A DNA stretch of 64,000 nucleotides from CALBPI01 sp039027435 (GCA_039027435.1 JBCCKF010000011.1:67335-131334), one strand, 5' to 3'; positions 1-7,748 are shown, numbered from the stretch's first letter. Translations and numbers: made by a program. The notes: a model not told the origin generated them from the letters alone.

Positions 1-189
1 TGCATTGTCAGCAACCGGGAGATCGCCGAGAGAGTCCGCGCGCTCATCGGTAACGATATCGTCCTCGGCAAGGATGTCCGGATCTGCAGTGTCGGTATCC
101 GCAATACCCGATGCGAACGGCGCGAGTGACAAGAAAAAAAGGATCGCAACGCGCATGACGATGGCTGTTTTTGGAAGGTCGCTAAACAT
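1..189 (-). CDS. Partial secreted protein, N-terminal end only
   Basis: Only the first 63 codons lie in the window; the gene runs off the left edge. The reading frame is open from position 1 to an ATG at 189, with a second in-frame ATG at 156. The second start gives a classic signal peptide: Met-Arg followed by a run of Val, Ala, Ile, Leu and Phe, then a small-residue cleavage region near Ala-Ser-Gly-Ile-Ala. The segment after it is strongly acidic (repeated Asp and Glu), as expected for an exported, low-complexity N-terminus. Neither ATG has a good ribosome binding site. I do not recognise the family. The plus-strand reading of the same bases is arginine/serine-rich and looks like a shadow. 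Confidence 0.5.
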   Translation of the reverse strand, partial: MFSDLPKTAIVMRVAILFFLSLAPFASGIADTDTADPDILAEDDIVTDERADSLGDLPVADNA

Positions 190-360
190 AACACGCACCA
201 GTCTAAGCGCAAGCTGGCTCGCAATCTGTGAGCGGAATCAACAATCTGCACCTGACTAGCGGCACCGCTGGTGCTGGACGATTGCCCAACTCCTTCTTTA
301 ACATAGCGTTCAATGGCCGCGAAGACGTTCGCGCCGTTCAATAAATCGAGGAGAGGACGA

Positions 361-765
361 ATGACAAAGCTGACCGACGTAGAGGGGATCGGACCGAAGT
401 ACGCAGCCAAATTGACTGCTGCCGGGTGCCGGAGTCAGGAGCATTTGCTGGAAATCGGGGCGACAAAAGCGGGGCGCAAGAAAGTTGCTAAGGATTCCGG
501 TTGCACAGAGAAGCAGATTCTCGAATGGGTGAATCGCGCTGACCTGTGCCGCATCAAAGGTGTCGGTAGCGAGTACTCAGATCTACTCGAGTGCGCGGGC
601 GTGGACACGGTGCCTGAGCTTGCCGGTCGCAACGCAGAGAATCTCGCGACCAAGATGAAAGAGCTGAACGCTAAGAAGAAGCTGGTACGTGCTGTGCCTT
701 CAGCGAAGATGGTTGAAGGCTGGGTAGCGCAGGCGAAGAAATTGCCGCGCGCTGTGCATTATTGA
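361..765 (+). CDS. DUF4332-like helix-hairpin-helix protein
   Basis: A 134-residue soluble protein. The start at 361 is chosen over an in-frame ATG at 313 because a purine-rich ribosome binding site (gaggagagga) lies a few bases upstream. The N-terminus reads Thr-Asp-Val-Glu-Gly-Ile-Gly-Pro-Lys-Tyr-Ala, and a second copy about 70 residues later reads Ile-Lys-Gly-Val-Gly-Ser-Glu-Tyr. These are the paired helix-hairpin-helix motifs of DUF4332, related to non-specific nucleic-acid-binding HhH modules. There is no catalytic domain, signal peptide or membrane segment. A DNA- or RNA-binding role is inferred from the fold only. The gene stands alone, ahead of an L,D-transpeptidase on the same strand. 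Confidence 0.8.
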   Translation: MTKLTDVEGIGPKYAAKLTAAGCRSQEHLLEIGATKAGRKKVAKDSGCTEKQILEWVNRADLCRIKGVGSEYSDLLECAGVDTVPELAGRNAENLATKMKELNAKKKLVRAVPSAKMVEGWVAQAKKLPRAVHY

Positions 766-791
766 GATCAGCTTGAATGCAGGTGCACCGA

Positions 792-1322
792 ATGAACACT
801 GGGGTCGCACCAATTAACCGAAGGCCGGGCCGATTGCGCTCGGCCTTTTTTGCAGCGCTCGGATGGTGGGTCTGCGTTTCGGCATCAGCAAACCTGCCTC
901 TGGCTGACTTTATCGAGGTCGATAAGTCGGACCGAGTGCTGCGTTTGTACTCTGGTGATGAGGTCTTGCGGGAATTTCCGATTGCATTAGGCCTTGTACC
1001 GGAAGGCGACAAGCTGCAAGAGGGCGACAATCGGACTCCAGAGGGGCGTTACTTTCTCGATAGAAGGAACCCCGATAGCCGGTTTTTCCTGTCGATCCGA
1101 ATCTCGTATCCGTCCTCAAAAGACGTTGCCGAGGCAAGGGCTGAAGGGGTTGATCCGGGTGGGCAGATCATGATCCATGGTCAACCCAACGAGCCGCGCT
1201 ATTCACCGAGGTTTTACGCGACCACAGACTGGACGAATGGCTGTATTGCGGTTTCCAATCTTGCGATGATCGACATCTGGTTGATGACTCGACCGGGCAT
1301 TCCTATTCTCATCCGACCCTGA
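792..1322 (+). CDS. L,D-transpeptidase (YkuD) family protein
   Basis: A 176-residue exported protein with a basic N-terminus, a hydrophobic segment (Phe-Phe-Ala-Ala-Leu-Gly-Trp-Trp-Val) and an Ala-Ser-Ala cleavage region, followed by a YkuD domain filling the rest. The domain shows the His-Gly of Ile-Met-Ile-His-Gly-Gln and the catalytic Cys in Thr-Asn-Gly-Cys-Ile-Ala-Val-Ser. YkuD enzymes form 3-3 cross-links in peptidoglycan or attach proteins to it, using an active-site cysteine. There is no LysM domain and the protein is short, like the single-domain murein L,D-transpeptidase relatives. ATG 792 has AGGTG six bases upstream; ATG 777, five codons earlier, is also possible. It ends 14 bp before ppnN and may be cotranscribed with it. 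Confidence 0.82.
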   Translation: MNTGVAPINRRPGRLRSAFFAALGWWVCVSASANLPLADFIEVDKSDRVLRLYSGDEVLREFPIALGLVPEGDKLQEGDNRTPEGRYFLDRRNPDSRFFLSIRISYPSSKDVAEARAEGVDPGGQIMIHGQPNEPRYSPRFYATTDWTNGCIAVSNLAMIDIWLMTRPGIPILIRP

Positions 1323-1336
1323 ACACAGGCATTTAG

Positions 1337-2695
1337 ATGGATATTGAAGTCGCGCCAGAGGGCACTCTGGAGGTGCTTTCGCAACTCGAAGTCAACGCGC
1401 TTCGCAGTAAGGGCGAGGGCGGTCTGTACCCGCTATTGCGTCGCTGCGCGCTCGCGGTACTCACCACGGGCTCGATGACGGATGATCCGTCGGAGTTGCT
1501 CGCGCAATACCGTGACTTCGAAGTATCGATCCTGCAGGTCGATCGCGGCGTGCGGCTCGGTTTGAAGAACGCACCCGATATGGCGTTTGTGGACGGACAG
1601 ATGATCAGGGGCACGCGCGAGTTGCTGTTCGCCGTGCTTCGCGACATCGTTTTCTATCACTCTGAGTTCTCAAGCGCGGGGCGCTTCGATCTTTCGCGCC
1701 CTGAACACCTGACCAATGTCGTGTTCCATGTGCTGCGTCACGCCGGCGTCGTGTCGGCGAGAACTGGCGTGGATGTGGTGGTCTGCTGGGGCGGCCATGC
1801 GATCAGCCGGCACGAATACGACTACACCAAGAAAGTCGGATATGAACTCGGTCTGCGAGGTTTGCAGGTCTGCACCGGTTGCGGACCCGGTGCTATGAAA
1901 GGCCCAATGAAAGGCGCCACCATCGGCCATTCAAAGCAACGTATTCGCAATGGCCGCTACATCGGCATCTCGGAGCCGGGCATCATCGCGGCGGAATCGC
2001 CGAATCCCATCGTCAACGAACTTGTGATCATGCCGGATATGGAGAAACGCCTGGAAGCGTTCGTCCGCACCGGGCATGGGATTGTGGTGTTCCCTGGTGG
2101 CGTGGGGACGGCCGAAGAGATTTTGTATCTACTCGGCATCTTGCTCCACCCGGAGAACGCCGGCCGGGAGTTCCCACTGGTGTTCACAGGCCCATCCAGC
2201 GCAGCTGGCTACTTTGAAAAGATCGATCAGTTCATCAGCCAGACGCTCGGTGATGTGGCGCGCAAGCGATACGAGATTGTTATCGATGATCCCGAGCGAG
2301 TTGCGTTGCTGATGCAGCACGGTCTGGATCGCGTGGAGATGCGCCGCAGGAGAGATGGTGACGCTTTCTATTTCAACTGGCGTCTGCACATCGACCCCGA
2401 GTTTCAACGACCGTTTCATCCGACGCATGAAACGATGGCGGCGCTTGATTTGTCGGAGTCGCTGCCTGCGCACGAGCTGGCTGCAAACCTGCGCCGAGCG
2501 TTTTCGGGCATCGTCGCTGCCAATATCCGCGAGGAAACCACGGGACTGGTCAGGGAGTACGGTCCGTTTGAAATTCACGGGTCCAGGCGCGTTAGCAAAT
2601 TGCTGGATGACCTGCTCCGTGACTTTGTAGATCAGCGGCGCATGAAGATATCCGGTGACTACAAACCTTCATTCCGTGTGGTCGAGTCGACATAG
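1337..2695 (+). CDS. ppnN: Pyrimidine/purine nucleotide 5'-monophosphate nucleosidase
   Basis: At 452 residues it matches the usual length of PpnN (YgdH). The enzyme hydrolyses nucleoside 5'-monophosphates to a base and ribose 5-phosphate and takes part in purine salvage; in enterobacteria it is regulated by (p)ppGpp. The central LOG/Rossmann domain (about residues 140-330) carries the signature Phe-Pro-Gly-Gly-Val-Gly-Thr-Ala-Glu-Glu. N- and C-terminal extensions typical of PpnN flank it, which separates it from the short LOG proteins. It is cytoplasmic. The gene follows the YkuD gene closely on the same strand. Its ribosome binding site is weak, but no better start exists upstream. Confidence 0.93.
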   Translation: MDIEVAPEGTLEVLSQLEVNALRSKGEGGLYPLLRRCALAVLTTGSMTDDPSELLAQYRDFEVSILQVDRGVRLGLKNAPDMAFVDGQMIRGTRELLFAVLRDIVFYHSEFSSAGRFDLSRPEHLTNVVFHVLRHAGVVSARTGVDVVVCWGGHAISRHEYDYTKKVGYELGLRGLQVCTGCGPGAMKGPMKGATIGHSKQRIRNGRYIGISEPGIIAAESPNPIVNELVIMPDMEKRLEAFVRTGHGIVVFPGGVGTAEEILYLLGILLHPENAGREFPLVFTGPSSAAGYFEKIDQFISQTLGDVARKRYEIVIDDPERVALLMQHGLDRVEMRRRRDGDAFYFNWRLHIDPEFQRPFHPTHETMAALDLSESLPAHELAANLRRAFSGIVAANIREETTGLVREYGPFEIHGSRRVSKLLDDLLRDFVDQRRMKISGDYKPSFRVVEST

Positions 2696-2730
2696 CCGGT
2701 CCTAGATAAGCGACTTTCCGTAATTTGTGA

Positions 2731-2750
2731 TTACGTAAAATATTACGTAA
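2731..2750. repeat. AT-rich 20-bp inverted repeat
   Basis: Two copies of the 8-bp palindrome TTACGTAA are separated by AATA, 36 bp after the ppnN stop and about 110 bp before the next small ORF. The surrounding 60 bp are much more A+T-rich than the genes on either side. This is the geometry of a binding site for a dimeric or tetrameric regulator. I cannot assign a regulator. Confidence 0.5.
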
Positions 2751-2860
2751 CTCACTGTTTTAAATAATGAAAAAATCGTTAGCGTTGTGATGCAGTTCCT
2801 CGTTTGAACAGCCGGCTACGCGTACCTTAGAGTCATCATCGACTTGTTCGCGAGAACACA

Positions 2861-3088
2861 ATGGCTCAAGACGACAAACCTTTCCGCTGGCCCGGCGAAC
2901 CTGCTAATGACGCGGACGTCAATGCAGAGACTTTGCGTACCGGCGAGCCAGATGTACTGCGCAACTGGTTGAGCCGTGGTCCCGTGAAACGTCGCCGCTC
3001 ATCGTTTGATCCCAACCTTTACACCTGGAAGGGCTACCGCCAGTGGAAAGCTGACGTGAACAAGCAATGGGTCGATCCCGACGAGTAG
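2861..3088 (+). CDS. Small hypothetical protein, 75 aa
   Basis: A 75-residue hydrophilic protein I do not recognise. It is rich in Trp (five), Asp, Pro and Arg, with a basic patch (Lys-Arg-Arg-Arg) in the middle and an acidic C-terminus ending Asp-Pro-Asp-Glu. It has no signal peptide, membrane segment or cysteine. The start follows an AT-rich intergenic region with a 20-bp inverted repeat. No strong ribosome binding site is visible before the ATG. Third-position G/C preference resembles the neighbouring genes, which supports it being coded. It is the first of three consecutive small ORFs before htpG. Confidence 0.6.
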   Translation: MAQDDKPFRWPGEPANDADVNAETLRTGEPDVLRNWLSRGPVKRRRSSFDPNLYTWKGYRQWKADVNKQWVDPDE

Positions 3089-3167
3089 ACGGAAACCCAA
3101 GTTTTCGCCAATCGCACAGCGCTTGTAACGCTACCGCATCACACTTAACGACATTGACGGTTCGGTT

Positions 3168-3344
3168 ATGAATGACGCATCACGCCGCAAAGATCCTGTA
3201 GACGCTTTTCAAAACCCCGACACCCGCGAACGCTGGGAGTGGGTTCAGCAAGCCATCGGGTTTGCTGAAGACGATTGCGCCAGAGAGTTTGAATACCGAA
3301 ACGAAAGAGACGTTGAAGTGGCACCTTCGCCATTCATCGAGTAA
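3168..3344 (+). CDS. Candidate small protein, 58 aa
   Basis: An ATG at 3168 opens a 58-codon frame that ends at TAA 3342. The product is highly charged (many Asp, Glu and Arg), with a Trp-Glu-Trp centre and a single Cys, and has no membrane segment. I do not recognise it. There is no convincing ribosome binding site. Support comes from its amino-acid composition, which looks like protein rather than noise, and from its place in a same-strand run with a 75-aa and a 46-aa ORF. It could be a chance frame. Confidence 0.35.
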   Translation: MNDASRRKDPVDAFQNPDTRERWEWVQQAIGFAEDDCAREFEYRNERDVEVAPSPFIE

Positions 3345-3377
3345 TCGCGGCAGCGATTGATTCAAGGACCCACAGAT

Positions 3378-3518
3378 ATGGAAATCACAATGCAATGGTG
3401 GGATGACGCGGACGACCTGTTCTATGCGTTTCTCCTCAAAATTCAGGCACTGGCCCACTGGACCCCGGCCATCGCCAAATCCCTGATCCTCGCTCTGGCG
3501 GTGTTCGCACTGGGCTGA
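3378..3518 (+). CDS. Candidate small membrane protein, 46 aa
   Basis: A 46-codon ORF with an amphipathic, acidic, Trp-rich N-terminal half (Trp-Trp-Asp-Asp-Ala-Asp-Asp) and a hydrophobic C-terminal half (Ala-Lys-Ser-Leu-Ile-Leu-Ala-Leu-Ala-Val-Phe-Ala-Leu-Gly) long enough for one membrane span. The layout resembles a bacterial single-span small protein with its tail in the membrane. Its stop lies 15 bp before the htpG promoter. I cannot name it. The ribosome binding site (aagga) is only moderate and sits at a slightly long distance. Confidence 0.4.
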   Translation: MEITMQWWDDADDLFYAFLLKIQALAHWTPAIAKSLILALAVFALG

Positions 3519-3532
3519 TCGATACCCGACCG

Positions 3533-3560
3533 CTTGAAAAACCGATGTTGGCACCCATAT
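3533..3560 (+). promoter_or_regulatory. Sigma-32 (RpoH) heat-shock promoter of htpG
   Basis: CTTGAAA at 3533-3539 and CCCATAT at 3554-3560 are separated by 14 bp. This agrees closely with the known sigma-32 consensus (CTTGAAA, 13-17 bp, CCCCATNT). Transcription would begin near 3567, giving an htpG leader of about 27 nt. The product of the gene behind it, Hsp90, is a standard sigma-32 regulon member. Confidence 0.85.
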
Positions 3561-3576
3561 GCCCGACATCGGTTTT
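3538..3576 (+). terminator. Stem-loop overlapping the htpG promoter; possible terminator or operator
   Basis: The perfect 11-bp arms AAAACCGATGT (3538-3548) and ACATCGGTTTT (3566-3576) could form a hairpin, with an extra GGC/GCC pairing inside. A short T tract ends the second arm. It may terminate the small-ORF transcript from the left. The dyad also spans the htpG promoter from the -35 element to the start site, so it could instead be an operator. Confidence 0.5.
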
Positions 3577-3593
3577 GTTGAGGAAAGGGCGGG

Positions 3594-5462
3594 ATGACCG
3601 ACACCAATCAGACGACCTACGGCTTTCAGGCCGAGGTTAAGCAGCTACTCAAGCTGATGATCCACTCCTTGTATAGCAACAAGGAGATTTTTCTTCGTGA
3701 GCTGATCTCCAACGCCTCGGATGCGCTCGATAAGCTGCGTTTTGAGTCGATTGAGACACCGGCTTTGCTCGGCGATGACACCGAGCTTCAGATCACACTG
3801 GATTTTGATGCGGATGCGGGGACGCTCACGATCACCGACAACGGTATCGGTATGAGCCGCGAGGATGCAGCTGCCAATCTCGGCACGATTGCACGCTCCG
3901 GGACCGCGGAGTTCCTCGGCAAGCTTGGCGACGATGAGCGAGAGAATGCGCGTCTCATCGGTCAGTTTGGTGTCGGGTTTTACGCATCCTTCATCGTTGC
4001 GGATGAGGTACGAGTCGAAAGTCGACGCGCCGATTTGAAGGCCGACGAAGGCGTTGTCTGGATGTCCCGCGGGGATGGTGAGTACACACTCGAATCCGCC
4101 GATCTCGATTTTCGTGGCACGCGAATCACGCTGACACTGAAGGCGGACGAACGCGAGTTTGCGGATCGATTCCGAATCCAGAATCTGGTTCGCCGTTATT
4201 CCGATCACATTGCCTTTCCGGTGCAGATGCCGGCGAGCGGTGAAGACGCCGAGGGCTTTGAGACGATCAACTCGGCCACGGCGTTGTGGACCCGTTCGCG
4301 CAGTGAGGTCACGGATGAGGAATACCGGGAGTTCTACCAGCATATTTCTCATGATTTCGAGGCGCCCGCCACCTGGAGTCACAACAAGGTAGAAGGCAAG
4401 CGTGAATACACGAGCTTGCTGTATGTACCAAAGCGCGCGCCCTTTGATCTTTGGAACCGCGAGGCACCGCGCGGGCTGAAACTGTACGTTCAACGCGTGT
4501 TCATCATGGATGACGCGGAGCAGTTCCTGCCGCTGTATCTGCGCTTCATCCGCGGTGTGGTCGATGCTGCCGATCTGCCGCTCAACGTGTCACGTGAGCT
4601 GCTGCAGTCCACTCCGGGCGTTGAGGCAATGCGAAGTGCACTGACGAAACGTGCCCTTACGATGTTGAAGAAGCTGTCTACCGACGACGAAGCGTTGTTC
4701 GGTGAAATCTGGGATACGTTCGGTGAGGTACTCAAGGAGGGGCTCGCCGAAGACACGACCAACCGTGACCAGCTGATGGAGCTCCTGCGCTTCAATACAA
4801 CGGTATCGACAGATGCGAGTCAGAGAGAGTCGCTTGCGCAGTACGTCGAGCGGCGCAAGGAAGGGCAAGAGGCAATCTATTACCTGACCGCGGAGTCGCT
4901 CGCTGCAGCCAAGGCAAGCCCCCATTTGGAGGTGTTCCGCAAACGCGGTATCGAGGTGCTGCTACTGACCGATCGCCTCGATGAATGGGCGATCAGCTAC
5001 CTGACCGAATATGACGGAAAACCGTTGCAGGATATCCGCCGCGATGGCTTGGAATTGCCCGAGGGTGAATCCGAAGCAGCGGAAGAGACTGACGTTGCAG
5101 ACGATGGTGTTATCGAGCGCCTCAAGTCCAGTCTGGGCGAAACCGTCGCCGATGTACGTGCCAGTGATCGTCTGGTGGACTCGCCAGCCTGCCTCGTTGC
5201 CGCCCGTGACGATATCGGCGATCAGATGCGACGTATGCTGGAAGCTGCAGGTCAGGAGGTGCCGGAGAGCAAGCCTACGCTCGAGATCAACCTGGCGCAC
5301 GGCCTGGTGCGCCAGATGTCGGCGACCGATGATGATGCTCGATTTACAGACCTCGCCAATGTTGTCGTCGGTCAGGCGCAGATTGCGGAGGGGCGCCTTC
5401 CTAGCGACCCAGCGGTATATGTGAACACGCTCAACCGGTTACTGTCCGGCGCTGTCGACTAG
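3594..5462 (+). CDS. htpG: Molecular chaperone HtpG (Hsp90)
   Basis: A 622-residue protein of normal HtpG length. It is an ATP-dependent cytoplasmic chaperone acting on late folding intermediates with DnaK. The N-terminal GHKL ATPase domain shows the family segments Asn-Ala-Ser-Asp-Ala (about residue 40), Asp-Asn-Gly-Ile-Gly-Met, and Gly-Gln-Phe-Gly-Val-Gly-Phe-Tyr. The middle domain holds Asn-Val-Ser-Arg-Glu-Leu-Leu-Gln and the catalytic-loop Arg; the C-terminal dimerisation domain is intact. A strong ribosome binding site (gaggaaa) precedes the ATG. The gene sits directly behind a sigma-32 promoter. Its TAG stop overlaps the stop of the convergent transporter gene in the palindrome CTAG. 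Confidence 0.98.
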   Translation: MTDTNQTTYGFQAEVKQLLKLMIHSLYSNKEIFLRELISNASDALDKLRFESIETPALLGDDTELQITLDFDADAGTLTITDNGIGMSREDAAANLGTIARSGTAEFLGKLGDDERENARLIGQFGVGFYASFIVADEVRVESRRADLKADEGVVWMSRGDGEYTLESADLDFRGTRITLTLKADEREFADRFRIQNLVRRYSDHIAFPVQMPASGEDAEGFETINSATALWTRSRSEVTDEEYREFYQHISHDFEAPATWSHNKVEGKREYTSLLYVPKRAPFDLWNREAPRGLKLYVQRVFIMDDAEQFLPLYLRFIRGVVDAADLPLNVSRELLQSTPGVEAMRSALTKRALTMLKKLSTDDEALFGEIWDTFGEVLKEGLAEDTTNRDQLMELLRFNTTVSTDASQRESLAQYVERRKEGQEAIYYLTAESLAAAKASPHLEVFRKRGIEVLLLTDRLDEWAISYLTEYDGKPLQDIRRDGLELPEGESEAAEETDVADDGVIERLKSSLGETVADVRASDRLVDSPACLVAARDDIGDQMRRMLEAAGQEVPESKPTLEINLAHGLVRQMSATDDDARFTDLANVVVGQAQIAEGRLPSDPAVYVNTLNRLLSGAVD

Positions 5463-6937
5463 CGGTTTTGTCGCAGATGCGCCGGCACCAGTCGGCGTTC
5501 TGCGAGATCGAACAGTAAATCCGTCAGCACAGCGAGCGCAGCCGCTGGCAGGGCGCCTTGCAAGATCAGGTTTGTGTCATTCAGTGCGAGCCCGGTCACG
5601 ATGGGTTGACCGAGTCCGCCGGCACCGATGAAGGCCGCGAGCGTCGCTGTGCCGATGCTGATGACGGCTGCCACGCGCAAGCCGGCGATAATGTGTGGCA
5701 TGGCAAGTGGCACGAGTACATAGCGGCGGCGTTCGCTTTGCGTCATCCCTAAAGCGGTGGCGACCGTCAGGTGATCGGGCTCGATGGAGTTGAATGCGGT
5801 TAGCGTTGCGCGCACGACGGGGAGTAGCGCGTAGAGAAACAAGGCGATGACCGCAGGCAGCCAACCGATCCCGAATATCGGAATCATCAACGCCAATAGA
5901 GCAATCGACGGTATCGTCTGAATCAGACTGCAGATATAGAGCAGCGCCGACGACGCGCGCGGCAGAGGCTGTACTACCATCGCGAGTATGACGCCGAAAC
6001 TCGACGCCGCGAGCAGTGCGACCAGCGTCAGCTGAATATGTCTGAGCGTGTTGCGGATCAGATCATCGACGACTGAAGACGACGCGGTGTCCGCGCCGGT
6101 TGACTCCACCAGCCCCGTTTCACGAAGAAACTGTGCCGCAACGCTTGCGATTGGCTGCTTGTCCATGACCGCGAGCGCATTCAGCGCCTGCATGCGCTGC
6201 TCATCGATGCTCCCTTCCAGCAGTGCGAGGACTGCTGCGACGTCATCGGGCAGATCGTCTCGACCCAGCCAGACGGCGTCGTAGCGGGGAAAAAAACCGA
6301 GGTCGTCGTCGAGCAGGGTTAAGTTGGCGCGCGCGAGTTCTCCATCGGTCGAGTAGGCGTCGGTGATATCGATACTGCCGTCGGCCAGGGCTTTATAAGC
6401 CAGCCCGTGTTCGATACTGCGCACTGGCAGCGACAGACCGTAATGCGTTGCAAGGGCATCCCAGCCGTCATTACGCGCGCGGAATTCGTGGCTCACGGCG
6501 ACGCGAAGGCGGTCCGCGCGCTTAAGATCGGAGATGTTGGCGAGGTTGTTCGCACCTGCAACAGTTTCCCGGATAGCGAGCACGTAGGTGTTGTTGAATC
6601 CAGGTGGTGAGTAGGCGCGCAGTCCGATTTGTTGGAGTTCTGTATCGAGATCGGCAGACGGATCGGCGTCAAGAATCGCGCTTCTGATCGTGCCCGTGTA
6701 CTCGGGGTAGATATCGATTTCGCCGCGGTTCAGAGCGTCATAGCAGATCTTGGTGCCACCCAGACCCGGTTTGCGTTCGACGCGAAATCCACGCGATTCG
6801 AGCAACTGAGCCGCGATCTCAGCAAGCAGGTAGCTCTCCGTAAAGTTCTTACTGCCGACGGTAACTGTATCTGCACCCGCCGCAATTCTCGCGGTGAGCA
6901 ACAACACCATGGCGACGAATAAGCGACTCACAGGCAT
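5459..6937 (-). CDS. Fused substrate-binding protein and permease, osmoprotectant-type ABC importer
   Basis: A 492-residue fusion. Residues 1-22 form a signal peptide ending Ala-Ala-Gly-Ala. Residues about 24-275 are an OpuC/ProX-type binding protein with the family start Val-Gly-Ser-Lys-Asn-Phe-Thr-Glu and the Glu-Tyr-Thr-Gly-Thr loop. Residues about 290-485 are a BPD transporter permease with five or six membrane spans and an EAA-like loop (Ala-Leu-Gly-Met ... Pro-Leu-Ala-Met-Pro). Known relatives import glycine betaine, choline, carnitine or similar quaternary amines; the substrate is not deducible here. Its start overlaps the ATPase stop by 10 bp, so the two form one unit. In the OpuC/EgtU-type fusions I know, the permease comes first; here the binding protein does. 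Confidence 0.88.
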   Translation of the reverse strand: MPVSRLFVAMVLLLTARIAAGADTVTVGSKNFTESYLLAEIAAQLLESRGFRVERKPGLGGTKICYDALNRGEIDIYPEYTGTIRSAILDADPSADLDTELQQIGLRAYSPPGFNNTYVLAIRETVAGANNLANISDLKRADRLRVAVSHEFRARNDGWDALATHYGLSLPVRSIEHGLAYKALADGSIDITDAYSTDGELARANLTLLDDDLGFFPRYDAVWLGRDDLPDDVAAVLALLEGSIDEQRMQALNALAVMDKQPIASVAAQFLRETGLVESTGADTASSSVVDDLIRNTLRHIQLTLVALLAASSFGVILAMVVQPLPRASSALLYICSLIQTIPSIALLALMIPIFGIGWLPAVIALFLYALLPVVRATLTAFNSIEPDHLTVATALGMTQSERRRYVLVPLAMPHIIAGLRVAAVISIGTATLAAFIGAGGLGQPIVTGLALNDTNLILQGALPAAALAVLTDLLFDLAERRLVPAHLRQNR

Positions 6938-7650
6938 TGCTCTATCAGCTTTGCCGCATACTCATCTTGCGGATCCGCGAGCACTTCGTGCTTTGGCCCT
7001 TGTCGCACAATGCGCCCGCCGGACAGGATGACGAAGTAATCAGCAAGTCGTTTTGCCTCGGCGAGATCGTGTGTCACCAGAAGGCAGCTATTGATCTCGT
7101 CGTTTCGCATCTCGAGAAACTGTGCGTGAGTATCGCTTCGGGTGATGGCGTCGAGTCCGGAAAAGGCTTCGTCCAGGAGCAACAATTCCGGGGCGAGTGC
7201 CAACGCACGACAGATGCCGGCTCTTTGCTGTTGACCACCGGAAAGTTCGTTCGGGTAACGGGACAACTGCGATTCAGTAAGCTGCATGCGTTGGCTGAGT
7301 GCGAGTACGCGCGCTGCTATTGTTGCCGGATCGCGACCCGCGATCTTCATCGGCAATTCGATATTGGATCGCACGCTCATGTGCGGCAATAGTGCAATCT
7401 GCTGCAATGCGTATCCGGTGCGAAAGCGGACTTCGCGCAGAGACCGTGGTGTCAGAGGTTGTGCGTTGCGAAGGACCGTACCGCTGGTTGCAGGCTGCAG
7501 TCCATTGAGCAGTCGCAGGAGTGTGGATTTGCCACTGCCGCTGGCACCAATCGCCGCGACGATGGTCTGTTCAGGTATGACAAGGTCAATATCGTGGAGG
7601 ATTCGCATCTCGCCGATGTCCACGCAGACCGATTGGAGCTCGGCAATCAT
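6928..7650 (-). CDS. ABC transporter ATPase, osmoprotectant-type
   Basis: A 240-residue ATPase partner of the fused permease. Walker A reads Gly-Ala-Ser-Gly-Ser-Gly-Lys-Ser-Thr, the signature is Leu-Ser-Gly-Gly-Gln-Gln-Gln-Arg, and Walker B runs into Leu-Leu-Leu-Asp-Glu-Ala. There are no C-terminal CBS domains, which OpuA/OpuC ATPases often carry for ionic-strength sensing, so osmotic gating by that route is unlikely. The start is placed at ATG 7650 (Met-Ile-Ala-Glu-Leu) because the frame upstream to 7764 has no homology-like content and would run over the msrB start. No clear ribosome binding site is visible. It is divergent from msrB. Confidence 0.85.
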   Translation of the reverse strand: MIAELQSVCVDIGEMRILHDIDLVIPEQTIVAAIGASGSGKSTLLRLLNGLQPATSGTVLRNAQPLTPRSLREVRFRTGYALQQIALLPHMSVRSNIELPMKIAGRDPATIAARVLALSQRMQLTESQLSRYPNELSGGQQQRAGICRALALAPELLLLDEAFSGLDAITRSDTHAQFLEMRNDEINSCLLVTHDLAEAKRLADYFVILSGGRIVRQGPKHEVLADPQDEYAAKLIEQCL

Positions 7651-7685
7651 GCGCTGCAGTGTTACCGACGTCCGTGCTGGCTGCA

Positions 7686-7702
7686 ACCAGTCCGGGACTG
7701 GT
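7686..7702. promoter_or_regulatory. 17-bp perfect dyad between transporter and msrB; candidate operator
   Basis: ACCAGTCC and GGACTGGT form a perfect inverted repeat around one central G, in the 98-bp gap between two divergent genes. A TACAAT box at 7723-7728 could be the msrB -10 element, which would put the dyad over or next to the -35 region. No regulator gene is adjacent. Confidence 0.45.
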
Positions 7703-7748
7703 CGACAGAGATGTGCGCGTAATACAATTGGTGGGCTAAGGAGGCGCC

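Noticed and set aside
5..259. Ser/Arg-rich plus-strand ORF at the left edge
   Set aside because: The minus strand of the same bases gives a clear signal peptide, so this reading is a shadow.
2129..2578. 149-codon minus-strand frame in ppnN
   Set aside because: Antisense shadow; amino-acid composition is Arg/Gln-rich and unlike a protein family.
3645..4493. 282-codon minus-strand frame across htpG
   Set aside because: It lies fully inside a strong, well-conserved gene and has no ribosome binding site or domain. It is a by-product of the codon bias of htpG.
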